DNA of 64,000 nucleotides from Pardosa pseudoannulata (GCA_032207245.1 CM063502.1:138194498-138258497), one strand, 5' to 3'; counted from the first letter of the stretch, positions 41,483 through 48,110 are shown. Made by a program: numbers and translations. The notes: generated from the sequence alone by a model not told the origin.

Positions 41483-42446
41483 ATGCATATACAGTAGACT
41501 TTTGACATCTCAACATAATGCTGAGAAAATAATTCAAAATGACCAAGGTTTAAGGTAGTGAAGAAATGTACTTATATTATTCTAGGGTATTCTACCATTA
41601 TTGAAAAATATGCTATAAAGCACAACAGTAATGCTAAATAAATTTATATTCAATTTGATGATAAACTCATTAATTCATCATTAAAAATACGAATAGAAGT
41701 TATACTAAAATAATAATTGATTTTTAATGGGACTAAAATTACAGATGAAGTACTACATAATTCTTATACTATTCTTCAAAATTTATTTTAGTTTATATAT
41801 GAAATCATTAATTTATATACAAAGCATTATTATCATTTGATATGTTTTCTTCGCTTTCAGTTGATGAATATTGTTACCACATAGCTAATATTTAAATGCA
41901 TATTATTATCTATAAAATTTGATAAGTCCTCTTCCTCATCTATGTTTTCTTTGGCTTTCATTGTTACAATAATGTCTTTATCTCAATATTGCTTGCTCTG
42001 GACAAGTTTTGAATTTATATCTACAGAATTAGAAAATTGTACTAATTCTTCTGCAAATTGTTTCATTATATCACAAAATTAATCATTCAAGGCTTCATTG
42101 ACTTTTTTTTTTTTTAAGTTGGACACAAGATCTAAAAAAACCTTCATTTTACAAAACAATCAGAAATATTTCTCAAGGAAATTTGATTTCATCAAGAACT
42201 GAAAATCATTCTTTTATCTTTCAACATAAATGAATGTTATGTGCTGAGAACTTATTACAATAATTCATTAATTATATTGAAAAAAACTTACTGTATCCAA
42301 AGGCTTGCTGTAGCTTTTTTTTTTTTAGATAGACAGAATAAACTGGAAAAAACATGTCTATTAAAAAACATTGGCATAAACTTGGGGCTTTGAAAATTTC
42401 AAAACAAGTAGAAATTTGAAATAAGCAATGTTGAGACAGTAAGAGT

Positions 42447-42545
<99 letters not shown>

Positions 42546-44229
42546 TCATATTTCAGAATTTAAAATAATATCCTAAACCTGGATAATGTGATATAAGACA
42601 ACTATTTTGAGTTCTACCTATTTTATCTAACTTTGCTTGCACTTTTTATATGGCTTAAATACATGCTAATGTTTATAAGTTTAGCAAATTATTAGTGAAT
42701 GCTATTTTTGTTTCATTTAGATTGTCAAATGCAACTATATCCATTGTAGAGCAGTACAAAAATGCAATCAGTAATGCTGTAGAAATTTCTTCATTGAACA
42801 ATTTGCATCCTGTTCCAGGCAAAACTGTAGTGATTTGTATAATTGATCCTGTTAAAAATGAAATTTCTTCTAACATTAAAGTAATTTTTACTTTACAATA
42901 TTAAAAAAAATATATATAATCATGTATGTTTTTATATCTACATACATTTTATAAATGTGCAAAAATAAAACTTGTGTTACATATAATTTGATTTGTATTA
43001 AAAATTAATATGAATATAATTAGTTTCTAGGATAAGTATATAAATAAATTAATGCTAACAATCTGAAATAATTCTTTTAATACATCATGTATTTATATTT
43101 TCCCCCCTTACTTTGATAGTCTAGTAAAAACTATTTGAAAGCTGCTTTAATTAAATTGCTTGAATGTTGGAGTGTTATGACAGAAATTTTTTTAATTGTG
43201 TTAGACTTCTTCTTCTACTTCTGTTAGTTTAATAGTTCATAATTTGTTTTGGTTTTTAAAAAATTCAAGTAGATTCTAGTATATTGATTAGAGTTAATTT
43301 CTTTAAGCAGGCTAAAGCAAATTTTAATGTTTTATGTAAATTTACATCCATGTGACCTCATGTTAATTCATTTTGTGAATTTAAGTTACTTTGTTTAATT
43401 TTATCCATAACCTTGGTTGTAAATAAACACCTATAAATGATCAGTATATCATCTTCAAAAACAATGTGTTTGGTTAAATGTACTTATAGGTTTTTTTATT
43501 ATTAAATTAATCTTATTTTGTTTCAGGCTTATGAAGCTTGCTTACTGATGGGTTTAATGTGTTTCAAAGCTTGTGAGGATTGCAAAATGTATATTTTAGG
43601 TTTTTCAGATACACCTGTTGTTGTTCCATTAAATGAAAATGATAAGTTTTTGGATGTTATGATGGAAATCTGTGATAAATACAAAAAGGTATGATGAAAT
43701 AAATGTTTAAAAATGTAGTATTTTGATTGTTAAATTTATTCATAGAGATTAATATGTAGATTATAAATTCTGCACAAAAGTATAAAATTAAACAGATACT
43801 TCAATATTGAAATAAATTAAATTTAAGAAATTAATAATTTAAGATGTGTGACAACTTAGATTTTCTTTGATTTGCTACTTCAGTTAGGATTCCAGTATGC
43901 TCTTGGAATGTTTCTTCCCTTCTGAATATGTGAAGTTATTATTAAAAATTAACAAAAAATATTTCAGCCATCAGGAGCAATCAGTCCTGTAATTAATAAG
44001 TACTTTATTTGTCAATAACATTCCCCTAAATTAAAAATTAACATGTTTATTGTTAATATTTTTACATTATTCTTTAATTTTACTATATTCTGGACATTTT
44101 GATAACAATTACATGCTTTTCTTTTTATAGGAGATAAACGATTTCACCAATAGCCGGGGTTATCAAATGGAAGGCGTTGAAAAAGTTTTAAGTTATTACC
44201 TAAAACCACAAACTATATTATCATTAAAG
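3592..44229 (+). CDS. TEP1: Telomerase-associated protein 1 (TEP1) homologue, N-terminal and TROVE part, 23 exons seen
   Basis: TEP1 is an RNA-binding component of vaults and of telomerase RNP. Exons read here: 3592-3713, 4645-4725, 6904-6984, 8408-8440, 8553-8579, 8687-8716, 9296-9328, 9441-9467, 9575-9604, 12653-12688, 13897-13944, 17297-17344, 18092-18133, 21694-21726, 24776-24933, 26589-26723, 27061-27222, 28325-28418, 29139-29182, 34589-34821, 36526-36683, 38600-38713, 39823-39973, 42721-42880, 43527-43688, 44131-44229 (26 segments counting both copies of a three-exon duplication). All GT-AG, and phases join without a stop. The identification rests on TROVE signatures shared with vertebrate TEP1: DPEFILKVALYARQEL, VLPSDWIQV, FDQYQLAKYN, FTLKKLIRILHI, GTWDPSKAGTRMKLPTPETW, INSRQLP and PGKTVVI. 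The start codon and everything after the early vWA-like region (NACHT, WD40) are not seen. Exons before 24776 are assigned by phase and continuity, not by homology. Confidence 0.92.
4645..4725 (+). CDS. TEP1: TEP1 exon: lysine-rich (possible nuclear localisation signal)
   Basis: 81-nt exon, phase 1 at both ends, coding for DNAKKKKKKKRQKCMERG and then PIRTHALLG. The run of seven lysines followed by RQK looks like a monopartite nuclear localisation signal or a nucleic-acid-binding patch. The donor CTAG|GTTATA is weak, so the 3' edge is the least certain part. Confidence 0.5.
   Translation: MTMPRKRRRKKGRSVWNVVQFVLMHC
4937..5130 (+). mobile_element. Old tRNA-derived SINE relic
   Basis: B-box-like GGTTTGAATCC at 4997-5007 follows a decayed tRNA head. 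The downstream TATTGTCATGAATATTTTTA matches the post-tRNA segment CATTGCTGGCATGGATGTTC of the better-kept copy at 58785. The body shares further sequence with 45125-45290. Strongly diverged. Confidence 0.5.
6904..6984 (+). CDS. TEP1: TEP1 exon: acidic, Ser-rich segment
   Basis: 81-nt exon, phase 1 at both ends. Acceptor TTTCAAAG, donor ACAG|GTATGA. It codes for SLEDDDELYYEMSSCHATLS and SASPAV. The acidic stretch follows directly on the basic exon. No domain is recognised; it is probably disordered. Confidence 0.5.
8408..8440 (+). CDS. TEP1: TEP1 micro-exon A, copy 1
   Basis: 33-nt exon, phase 1 at both ends, coding DQVNGIFGNAP with an FG dipeptide. Acceptor GATAG, donor CCAG|GTACTT. Identical to the exon at 9296-9328 in the second copy of the duplication. 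Confidence 0.6.
8553..8579 (+). CDS. TEP1: TEP1 micro-exon B, copy 1
   Basis: 27-nt exon, phase 1 at both ends, coding DRMFDQGDS. Acceptor TTGTGCAG, donor TCAG|GTATGT. Repeated exactly at 9441-9467. Confidence 0.6.
8687..8716 (+). CDS. TEP1: TEP1 micro-exon C, copy 1
   Basis: 30-nt exon, phase 1 at both ends, coding AHPLAIKKMS. Acceptor CTCCAG, donor TCAG|GTAGGT. Repeated at 9575-9604, where the acceptor reads CTCTAG. Confidence 0.6.
9296..9328 (+). CDS. TEP1: TEP1 micro-exon A, copy 2
   Basis: Same 33-nt exon as at 8408-8440 with intact acceptor and donor. If both copies are spliced, the protein contains the 30-residue block coded by exons A-B-C twice. Confidence 0.6.
9441..9467 (+). CDS. 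TEP1: TEP1 micro-exon B, copy 2
   Basis: Exact repeat of the 27-nt exon at 8553-8579, phase 1 at both ends, splice sites intact. Confidence 0.6.
9575..9604 (+). CDS. TEP1: TEP1 micro-exon C, copy 2
   Basis: Exact repeat of the 30-nt exon at 8687-8716. Its acceptor is CTCTAG instead of CTCCAG, still a valid AG. Confidence 0.6.
10400..10780 (-). pseudogene. Degenerate mariner-like transposase
   Basis: Reading the minus strand, a helix-turn-helix remnant comes first (10650-10780: RTICDNHQLTLS, then IFPEIYSSLVYENIIKILGF after a stop), like the mariner N-terminal segment ending in FPEISR..LYEIV. Then comes KQLLNRFRWEIINNPAYSFR (10500-10595), which matches the mariner C-terminal block LL..F.WE...HPPYSPDL.PSDY. 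Finally KVQRVIEPWATERE (10420-10480) fits the conserved VQ.AV..W helix. Several stops and frameshifts occur, and most of the catalytic middle is missing between the two blocks, so the copy is dead. Confidence 0.6.
11230..11392 (-). pseudogene. Fragment of a transposon-associated arthropod protein (FGDVTDKHGE motif)
   Basis: The minus strand reads FNNFGDVTDKHGESFHPN. This matches a motif I know from large repetitive uncharacterised proteins in arthropods (NLG.VSDEHGERFHQDI, followed by a tryptophan- and tyrosine-rich stretch). After it, the frame decays with stops. Origin in a DNA transposon is an inference from copy number in other genomes, not from ends seen here. Confidence 0.45.
12653..12688 (+). 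CDS. TEP1: TEP1 micro-exon (ARFSKELANLPQ)
   Basis: 36-nt exon, phase 1 at both ends. Acceptor TCTCTGTAG, donor CAAG|GTATTA. It joins in frame to the exons on either side; no domain. Confidence 0.55.
12689..13896. other. TEP1 intron with a transposase relic
   Basis: AT-rich intron. The stretch 13270-13650 carries a minus-strand transposase remnant described separately; the rest shows nothing recognisable. Confidence 0.5.
13270..13650 (-). pseudogene. Degenerate Tc1/mariner-superfamily (DDE_3-like) transposase relic
   Basis: The minus strand contains YWIGHVANGNPLFLWPTKSS followed by DLVHYDF at about 13330-13410. This matches the block RWIGRGGP..WP.RSPDL.PLDFFLWG of a widespread arthropod DDE transposase. 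Upstream, FLIGTFKFLNT fits the segment that precedes it. Stops interrupt the frame and no inverted repeats were found, so only the decayed core remains. Confidence 0.5.
13897..13944 (+). CDS. TEP1: TEP1 micro-exon: glutamine-rich
   Basis: 48-nt exon, phase 1 at both ends. Acceptor CATATAG, donor CCAT|GTAAGT (strong). It codes for AQVQHQLQQQQLQAMP, eight glutamines in sixteen residues. Likely a flexible or self-associating linker. Confidence 0.65.
13945..17296. other. TEP1 intron, no recognised element
   Basis: 3.3-kb AT-rich intron. Around 15185-15290 the sequence CATACCTAGCA and variants recur several times on both strands, making an imperfect local repeat. The 15900-16560 stretch is less AT-rich and may be an old transposon, but no readable protein block was found. 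Confidence 0.4.
17297..17344 (+). CDS. TEP1: TEP1 micro-exon: FG-type repeat
   Basis: 48-nt exon, phase 1 at both ends. Acceptor ATTCAAG, donor CCAG|GTAATT. It codes for CGPTIQGFGFSFGSAP with two FG dipeptides, reminiscent of FG-nucleoporin linkers and of micro-exon A (IFGNAP). Confidence 0.65.
18092..18133 (+). CDS. TEP1: TEP1 micro-exon: FG-type, NAGNAG acceptor
   Basis: 42-nt exon, phase 1 at both ends, coding AAVQNSQILFGGVA. The acceptor reads TTTTTAGCAG, two AGs three bases apart, so the exon could begin at 18092 or 18095 and gain or lose one alanine. Donor GCAG|GTAATT. Confidence 0.65.
18134..21693. other. TEP1 intron with a hairpin and pogo-type motif
   Basis: 3.6-kb intron. At 20395-20430 the sequence TACAGCCAAACCCCAATATA resembles a pogo/Tigger-type end, without a partner. 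At 21154-21183 there is a perfect 13-bp hairpin. A poly-A run lies at 21411-21433. The remainder is featureless. Confidence 0.4.
21154..21183. repeat. Perfect 13-bp inverted repeat with 4-nt loop
   Basis: Arms TAATGGTAGCACA and TGTGCTACCATTA separated by TCTT. It lies in an intron; function unknown. The arms are less AT-rich than the surroundings, which makes chance less likely but does not prove a role. Confidence 0.85.
21694..21726 (+). CDS. TEP1: TEP1 micro-exon: alanine-rich
   Basis: 33-nt exon, phase 1 at both ends, coding ARAAAANKAPS. Acceptor AAATTTAG, donor TCAG|GTAATT. The last of the phase-1 micro-exons before the large TROVE exons. Confidence 0.65.
23047..23108. repeat. Near-perfect 30-bp hairpin with 2-nt loop
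   Basis: The arm starting AATTTTTAGAATATATTCTT pairs with its reverse complement at 23079-23108 across an AA loop, with a single mismatch. It has precursor-hairpin geometry, but the loop is far too short for a typical animal pre-miRNA. An inverted-repeat MITE remnant or palindrome is more likely. Confidence 0.9.
23443..23477. repeat. Poly-A run of about 35
   Basis: Homopolymer A tract in a TEP1 intron. No LINE or SINE body was recognised immediately upstream. Confidence 0.9.
24776..24933 (+). CDS. TEP1: TEP1 exon preceding the TROVE core
   Basis: 158-nt exon from phase 1 to phase 0. Acceptor TTTACAG, donor AAAG|GTAAAA. It codes for PANIPEILITKMPTYELEIL followed by a polar helix and ends SDLKGKK. 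It leads directly into the TROVE domain in the next exon. The corresponding vertebrate region is poorly conserved. Confidence 0.8.
24934..26588. other. TEP1 intron carrying a tRNA-derived SINE
   Basis: 1.65-kb intron. The only recognisable content is the SINE at 25958-26233. Confidence 0.6.
25958..26233 (-). mobile_element. tRNA-derived SINE with perfect 16-bp target duplication
   Basis: On the minus strand it starts GAAGCCCAGTGGTGCTAGG (A-box-like) and carries a B-box-like GGTTTGATCCCTGGGC, as expected for the pol III promoter of a tRNA head. The 276-bp body is clearly GC-richer than the intron. The target duplication CATTTAAGTTAAATAA is perfect (25942-25957 and 26234-26249). The 3' end is not poly-A but ends GGAGTTTAG, so it probably used a LINE recognising a specific tail. 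Confidence 0.8.
26589..26723 (+). CDS. TEP1: TEP1 exon: TROVE domain, first part
   Basis: 135 nt, phase 0 at both ends. Acceptor ATTTCAG, donor AAG|GTACTT. It codes for MELLNVVSMALMYSSNLKSE and ends NDVKLFDPEFILK. The LLEPEFILK-type motif is strongly conserved in vertebrate TEP1 and in the HEAT-like ring of Ro60. Confidence 0.95.
27061..27222 (+). CDS. TEP1: TEP1 exon: TROVE domain
   Basis: 162 nt, phase 0 at both ends. It codes for VALYARQELHIRTVTNFLLA and VLPSDWIQVIEYYQ. The vertebrate counterpart reads ASLYARQQLNVR and QLPSDWIQVAELYQ, an unambiguous match. Confidence 0.97.
28325..28418 (+). CDS. TEP1: TEP1 exon: TROVE domain
   Basis: 94 nt, phase 0 to phase 1. Acceptor TTTAAAG, donor GTTAG|GTATAT. 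It codes for LPAALRRAMKKSFSKFDQYQ, matching the LPACLRTAM..KFAQFDEYQ block of vertebrate TEP1. Confidence 0.96.
29139..29182 (+). CDS. TEP1: TEP1 exon: short basic segment
   Basis: 44 nt, phase 1 to phase 0, coding AKYNRDKSRKKEKKE and continuing LAKYN of the preceding exon. Vertebrate TEP1 has a similarly basic LAKYNPRKHR here. Confidence 0.93.
31465..32292 (+). repeat. Left terminal inverted repeat of the intronic element
   Basis: Pairs with 33551-34372 inverted. It contains an internal motif, GGGATCATAATGGGATCACA (about 31910-31930), which recurs in altered form at about 32311-32331 in the interior. Confidence 0.85.
32631..33500 (+). pseudogene. Broken transposase-like protein of the long-TIR element
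   Basis: In different frames the plus strand reads VVLNFAENYLFVIQEEAQSC with HWTN next (32694-32765), then DGSSAQYINKKNFANLCLHK and AEWHFWTTAHGKGPCDGVGG (32955-33102), then IPGTQKYHAF (33279-33310). This order matches a repetitive arthropod protein with DFAENY, SDG..AQYKN, HGKGPCDG.GG and ISGTR.YH motifs. The acidic residues in these blocks suggest an RNase H-like DDE transposase, but that is inference. Frameshifts and stops show this copy is dead. Confidence 0.6.
33551..34372 (-). repeat. Right terminal inverted repeat of the intronic element
   Basis: Inverted partner of 31465-32292. It ends 216 bp before the acceptor of the next TEP1 exon (34589). Confidence 0.85.
34589..34821 (+). CDS. 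TEP1: TEP1 exon: acidic linker then TROVE helix
   Basis: 233 nt, phase 0 to phase 2. Acceptor TTTATTAG, donor AAAAAAG|GTTTGT. It begins NLEHMDVKMHDSDSSSDEED, an acidic-serine stretch with DSDSSSDEED as a plausible CK2 target. It ends FTLKKLIRILHIDSPAEHVL, matching FTLKKLVQRLHIHKPAQHVQ of vertebrate TEP1. Confidence 0.96.
34822..36525. other. TEP1 intron, nothing recognised
   Basis: 1.7 kb of AT-rich intron with no repeat body, RNA gene or transposon end that I can recognise. Confidence 0.5.
36526..36683 (+). CDS. TEP1: TEP1 exon: TROVE domain
   Basis: 158 nt, phase 2 to phase 1. It completes KRYPDNHENFKLSGLPGTWD and codes for PSKAGTRMKLPTPETWETKL and NVPSSWESLI. The vertebrate equivalent LPGPWDSSRAGKRMKLSRPETWEREL is one of the most conserved TEP1 segments. 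Confidence 0.97.
36684..38599. other. TEP1 intron with pogo-type ends
   Basis: At 37237-37260 ACAGTAAATCTTGATATAAT resembles pogo-type ends. At 38020-38092 a GGAGGACA-rich block ends AGAGGATGTTTGGTCACTGT, also like a Tc1/pogo-type terminus. Partner ends were not located, so no element is delimited. Confidence 0.35.
38600..38713 (+). CDS. TEP1: TEP1 exon: TROVE domain
   Basis: 114 nt, phase 1 at both ends. It codes for DNNKLPYMATLRNLKNLILS and HHKKVIKHLENKA, matching ENGKLPFMAMLRNLCNLL and HHELILQRLQHA. The donor is GCTA|GTATTT. Joining it to the acceptor at 39822 gives KATVINSRQLP, with residue spacing identical to vertebrate TEP1, which fixes both sites. Confidence 0.95.
39823..39973 (+). 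CDS. TEP1: TEP1 exon: end of TROVE
   Basis: 151 nt, phase 1 to phase 2. Acceptor TTTAGACAG, donor GAAAG|GTATAA. It codes for TVINSRQLPMQFFEAYKAVS and ends PPWQKKRLRKMQER. The vertebrate match is SVIHSRQFPFRFLNAHDAI. An upstream AG three bases earlier would shift the frame and is excluded. Confidence 0.93.
41399..41470. repeat. (AT)n microsatellite
   Basis: About 70 bp of AT dinucleotide repeat, followed by a few GTAT units and then the pogo-like element. Confidence 0.95.
41492..42293. mobile_element. Pogo/Tigger-like element (802 bp) with TA target duplication
   Basis: The left end reads CAGTAGACTTTTGACATCTC and the complement of the right end CAGTAAGTTTTTTTCAATAT. Both are bordered by TA (41490-41491, 42294-42295). 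CAGTA-type ends with TA duplication are typical of pogo/Tigger elements of the Tc1/mariner superfamily. On the minus strand, EALND, MKQFAEELVQFSNSV and MKAKENIDEEEDLSNFIDNN (41880-42095) look like the acidic C-terminal tail of such a transposase. The catalytic core is absent. Confidence 0.55.
42453..42542. repeat. (AT)n microsatellite, about 90 bp
   Basis: Pure AT dinucleotide array; the open frame across it is an artefact. Confidence 0.95.
42721..42880 (+). CDS. TEP1: TEP1 exon: start of vWA-like domain
   Basis: 160 nt, phase 2 to phase 0. It codes for RLSNATISIVEQYKNAISNA, VEISSLNNLHPVPGKTVVIC and IIDPVKNEISSNIK. It matches RYRQALETAVNLS...LPLLPGRTVLVYLTDA of vertebrate TEP1. The MIDAS-type DxSxS motif of Ro60 is replaced by DPVKN, as vertebrate TEP1 also lacks it, so metal binding here is unlikely. 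Confidence 0.95.
43527..43688 (+). CDS. TEP1: TEP1 exon: vWA-like domain
   Basis: 162 nt, phase 0 at both ends. Acceptor TGTTTCAG, donor AAAAAG|GTATGA. It codes for AYEACLLMGLMCFKACEDCK and MYILGFSDTPVVVPL. The vertebrate pattern is NYALLLIGMMITRAEQVDVVL. Confidence 0.92.
44131..44229 (+). CDS. TEP1: TEP1 exon: vWA-like domain, last exon seen
   Basis: 99 nt, phase 0 at both ends. Acceptor CTTTTTATAG, donor AAAG|GTAAGT (near-consensus). It codes for EINDFTNSRGYQMEGVEKVL and SYYLKPQTILSLK. The strong donor says transcription and splicing continue, but I found no following exon in the window. Confidence 0.85.
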
Positions 44230-45124
44230 GTAAGTTTTGTAGGTTAGAATTAATGTTTCTATTATGCCTTTACCTATTATCATACTCAGTTTTACTTTAT
44301 AATTTTTTTTAGGCTGTTTAATTCCCCTGGATTCCTTATACTTTCTGATTTCTATTTTGGACATATCTCAATTCATTATCAAAAGGACACTTTAAAATAA
44401 AATTGGTTAATAAAAATAATTTTTAATTTATTTTAATTTTTTATAAATTACTTTTATTTGTCCCTTGTAAATAACATCTTTTGACAAAAGAAACTCACTA
44501 AAGAGGTGGAAGATTACATAAATAGTAAGCAATCAAACATAGAACATTTAAACATTGCAAAAGACAATTTTATCATTTTTTTCATTAATGTCAAATAGAA
44601 GGTTAAAAGGAATTCAAAATCTTTGATTTTATTACAATAATAAATACTAAATACAATAATTAATCAATCTTTAGATAAAGTCTGTCTCTGAAAATAAATA
44701 TGTAACACTTTTTGGAAATATATTTTTCATTTCATATTTATGACATTTGGTCTGTCAGGACAATCATTTTAGAGATCATTTTAGAGATTTCAAATCACTT
44801 TTCAATAAAACAGATTTATGTTACAGAAATTTATTTATTTTCTCATTTGAATTTCGCTGTGAAGCAAGGTTGAAATTAATTATTCTTTATATAAAAATAT
44901 ATTTACCCTTAACATTTTCAATACATTTTCAGTTTTTTTTTATTAAAACAGCCTATAACTTATTGTTAATAGAGTTAGTTAATAAGAATTACTTATAAAT
45001 CTTATTATGGTACAATCCTATGACTATTATGGTAAGTCCTATCTTATTATGGTACAATGAATACATGTAATTTATTTAATATACAAATAATTTTTATACA
45101 ATTTGATGCATTTACCTTGAGTTC

Positions 45125-45290
45125 ATTGAACTCAATGTGTTTAAATCCCAATAATAGCATGAATATTTTTAAGCCATTCAAAATCAAATATAAACCATAG
45201 GTTTTGGCTGATTAGTCTTTACATAACAAAAAGTTAGCTATAATACTTCAAATAATCATTGGACTCTGTCTTCTATACATAAAGACATTA
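45125..45290 (+). mobile_element. Old SINE relic, same family
   Basis: GTGTTTAAATCCCAATAATA then GCATGAATATTTTTAAGCCA corresponds to the B box and post-tRNA segment of the copies at 4937, 46160 and 58785. The 5' part of the tRNA head is not recognisable. Confidence 0.5.
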
Positions 45291-45790
45291 TCCCTTTTGT
45301 CAAAGCTATTATTCAGTTCAAACTCATTATGTATGCTATAATATATATAATCATTCACTGTTACTTTTTTTTATTTTTCTGTTTATGGTTCCTTAATTTT
45401 TTTAACTGTCATAAAACAGTAATCAAATCTATGTCCATATCAATATGTATGAAAATTTGATAAAAATTATAACAGTAAAGAACTATTGATGTTAGGTAGT
45501 GCAAAACTAATATTATAACTCAATAGTATTAAGAATTTTCAATTGTATCTCATCGGTTATTTAAAAATATGGAATGGAACCTAATGTAGAAGTACCTTTA
45601 AATCAAGTTGATTTTGAGTAACTCTCTATACAAAAATACTGAGTTATTCTTTCTTTTTTTCCAATTATAAATACAGAAAAATTTAAAATTTCTATTTAAT
45701 ATTATCAATTATTCTATCATTGTACAAAAATGACCTAGTGTAACCACAAGGCTACTTGAACTTAGCATATATCTTAAATGTCTCTTAAAA

Positions 45791-45796
<6 letters not shown>

Positions 45797-45868
<72 letters not shown>

Positions 45869-45881
45869 TGTGTGTGTGTGT
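45797..45881. repeat. (AT)n(GT)n microsatellite
   Basis: About 33 bp of AT repeat changes into about 52 bp of GT repeat with one interruption, directly before the 54-bp minisatellite. Confidence 0.95.
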
Positions 45882-45898
45882 CTGTTCTCTCACTGGAA

Positions 45899-46035
45899 GG
45901 TCAGCAAGTAAAAGATAGTTACAGAATCAGGGTGTTTGAATGTCCTCTTGGAGGTCAGCAAGTAAAAGATAGTTACAGAATCAGGGTGTTTGAATGTCCT
46001 CTTGGAGGTCAGCAGGTGGAAAATAAGTACAGAAT
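45899..46035. repeat. 54-bp minisatellite, two and a half units
   Basis: Units 45899-45952 and 45953-46006 appear identical; a third, diverged part runs to about 46035. Each begins GGTCAGCAAGTAAAAGATAG. As 54 is a multiple of three, the frame stays open across it, but it starts inside a GT repeat and shows no splice context, so I do not call a gene. Confidence 0.9.
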
Positions 46036-46159
46036 CATGAGCAAAAATACTCTCCTGAGGATGATAAAAATGGAGGGAATTCACTGGATGGGCCATCACA
46101 AACACTTATCAGTGTATGCAGCTAATTGTGAGTAAAATGGGAAAATTAAATTACTCCAG

Positions 46160-46430
46160 CATTAATTTGCTAGATGGATAGGAAGGTCATTGCCTTAAAG
46201 TATCCAAATCTGTAGGTTCAAATCCTACTGCTGGCATGGATGTTTATAGTTTTAGTCTTAAGAAGTAGGTTCTGGTGTAAATTAGCATACATGTTGTAAA
46301 ATGTTGTAAATTTGGTGACTTTTAGTCGGCCACGACAAAACATATCACCAAAAAACACATGTATTACATCTGCTCTATGAACCCATATATAAGTCGACCT
46401 TCTCACACTTTAGGTCTATAAAAAGCCAAA
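46160..46430 (+). mobile_element. tRNA-derived SINE copy
   Basis: tRNA-like head GCTAGATGGATAGGAAGGTC with B box GGTTCAAATCC at 46215-46225, then ACTGCTGGCATGGATGTTTA typical of this family. The 3' part reaches a GTCGGCCACGACAAAACATA segment before fading. Confidence 0.65.
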
Positions 46431-47019
46431 AAAATTCTTGGCTTATACACAGAAATATACTGAATTTCTTTTCTGTTTTTTAAAACCATCTTCTTTTAAA
46501 GATTTATAGTTTGTTTTGAAAATTAATGAGTAAAGTATGAAAAAACGTATGTTAGAAGATATTTTTGTCATACGTCTGAAGTTATAAATTCAGGAAGTAT
46601 GACCAATAAGCAACATAATCAAGAACTTTAAACTTTTTTACTTGTTAAAATAGTGCTGACTTTTTTCCATTATAGGAATATAAAAAAGTACTATCTTAAA
46701 TGCTTTAGCTTATGTCCTACTTCAAGATTATTTAGCAGCAAAATTTTATCTAGCTTTTCTGTGTTTAAGTTTGTAATATTTTTTATTAACTAATTTTAGA
46801 GAACTTTAAATTTATTTTTATTTATTAGTGAATTTTTGAAAGTGATAACAGATATAAGATTAAAAATGCATTTCTTATAAATTTTATGTCTGTAATTTGT
46901 GTTTTTTAACCTTATATTTTCTATAATAAATGTATTTTACCTGGTACAAGATTTTTAAAGTCCTCATTTTTTTCTACTTAATATTAATATTACTAAACAT
47001 CTACTTTTTGTAAAATACC

Positions 47020-48110
47020 TAACAATTTACTTATAAATATACTCATGTTCAAAATTAAGAAAAATTTCAGACTTGTCAATTACCTTCAGAACTACTGGAC
47101 TGATTTTTAATAGAATTTGATGTGTACTTCCATTGATACAATACAAAACAAATAACCATTCAACAGTTATAATAGACATGCATGAATGTGTGTAATACCC
47201 TTTCAGACAGCAGGAAAAAGTGGTTGCAGAATAGAATAAAAAAAATGGGTTTGTATGGTTCCCTCTAACAAACATACAGGCCTCACAATATGATTTTTGC
47301 TCATTCAGCACTGCTGTTTTCAGGCCCTGAAGGTTTCGTGAAAGAATGTTGCAAGTTGTAATTTCCCTCCCAGACATGCTCTGGGTTCAGGTCTGCAGAT
47401 CTGCTTGGCCAGTCCATCTGGCGAGTATCCTCACTTTTTAGAAATTCATCGACCAGAAAAGCTTTATGTAACTTCACATTATTGACATTAAAATGCACTC
47501 AGGGCTACTGCTTTCCTGAGGAGGTAAATATAAGGCTCTAAGACTTTATTACTATGTCTCATAGCAGTCATAAGGCTTTTTTTCAAAGGCATGGAAGGTT
47601 GTCTGACATCCAACATGATGCCTGTCCAGATCATTAAACCTTCAGGACCATAATAATTGATTTTATAGACAGTGGATGGTAGGTAGTGGGTCTCTGGTTC
47701 TCTCTATATGAATGCATTGTTAGTTAGGCTGCACTGGGGGCTCATCCATGAAGAGAACACTTACCCATTGTTCTATACTCCAATCACTATGCTAAATGAA
47801 CTATTCCACTTCTAGAAGTGAGCAGGTTTGCAAACAATAGATCTTGTAAACAACCCTCTCTCTTGAAGTCTTCTGGAAACAGTTATCCTTGAAACTTGGG
47901 TTTCTGTGGCTGTATACAAGTCACAAGAGATCTGAGAAGCTGTAGCCCCCTTGTTATGCCTGGCTATTATGGCTCTTGGATGACCTTGCCCAGGTTTTCT
48001 GTCGATGGAGCCTGTATCCTGGAGCTGTTTCCATAAGTTAAACACAATGTTGGGCATTAAATTGAACTTTCTATAAATCTAGTCTTGAGACTGGCCTTAA
48101 GTTCATCCCC
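47020..48110 (-). mobile_element. Dead Tc1-like transposon
   Basis: The minus strand carries Tc1 transposase in three frames. The N-terminal HTH part is VFNLWKQLQDTGSIDRKPGQ and VSRITVSRRLQERGLFTRS (47812-48057). A broken middle, 47500-47800, keeps an FMDE remnant of the catalytic motif. The C-terminal part has AFLVDEFLKSEDTRQMDWPS and RSADLNPEHVWE (47370-47480) and a terminal CEACMFVRGNHT. The order and spacing fit a full-length transposase of about 340 residues. Frameshifts and stops make it non-functional. Terminal inverted repeats were not resolved. Confidence 0.85.

Larger units (their letters stand above)
39974..42720. other. TEP1 intron with pogo-like element and (AT)n blocks
   Basis: Contains a possible solitary mariner-type end near 40431-40475 (AGGCTGTTCAATAAGTAATA) followed by about 250 bp of less AT-rich sequence without readable protein. 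It also holds an (AT)n tract at 41399-41470, a pogo-like element at 41492-42293 and (AT)n at 42453-42542. Confidence 0.5.

Noticed and set aside
47027..47498. Host genes on the minus strand
   Set aside because: The frames are broken pieces of a single Tc1 transposase in consistent order.
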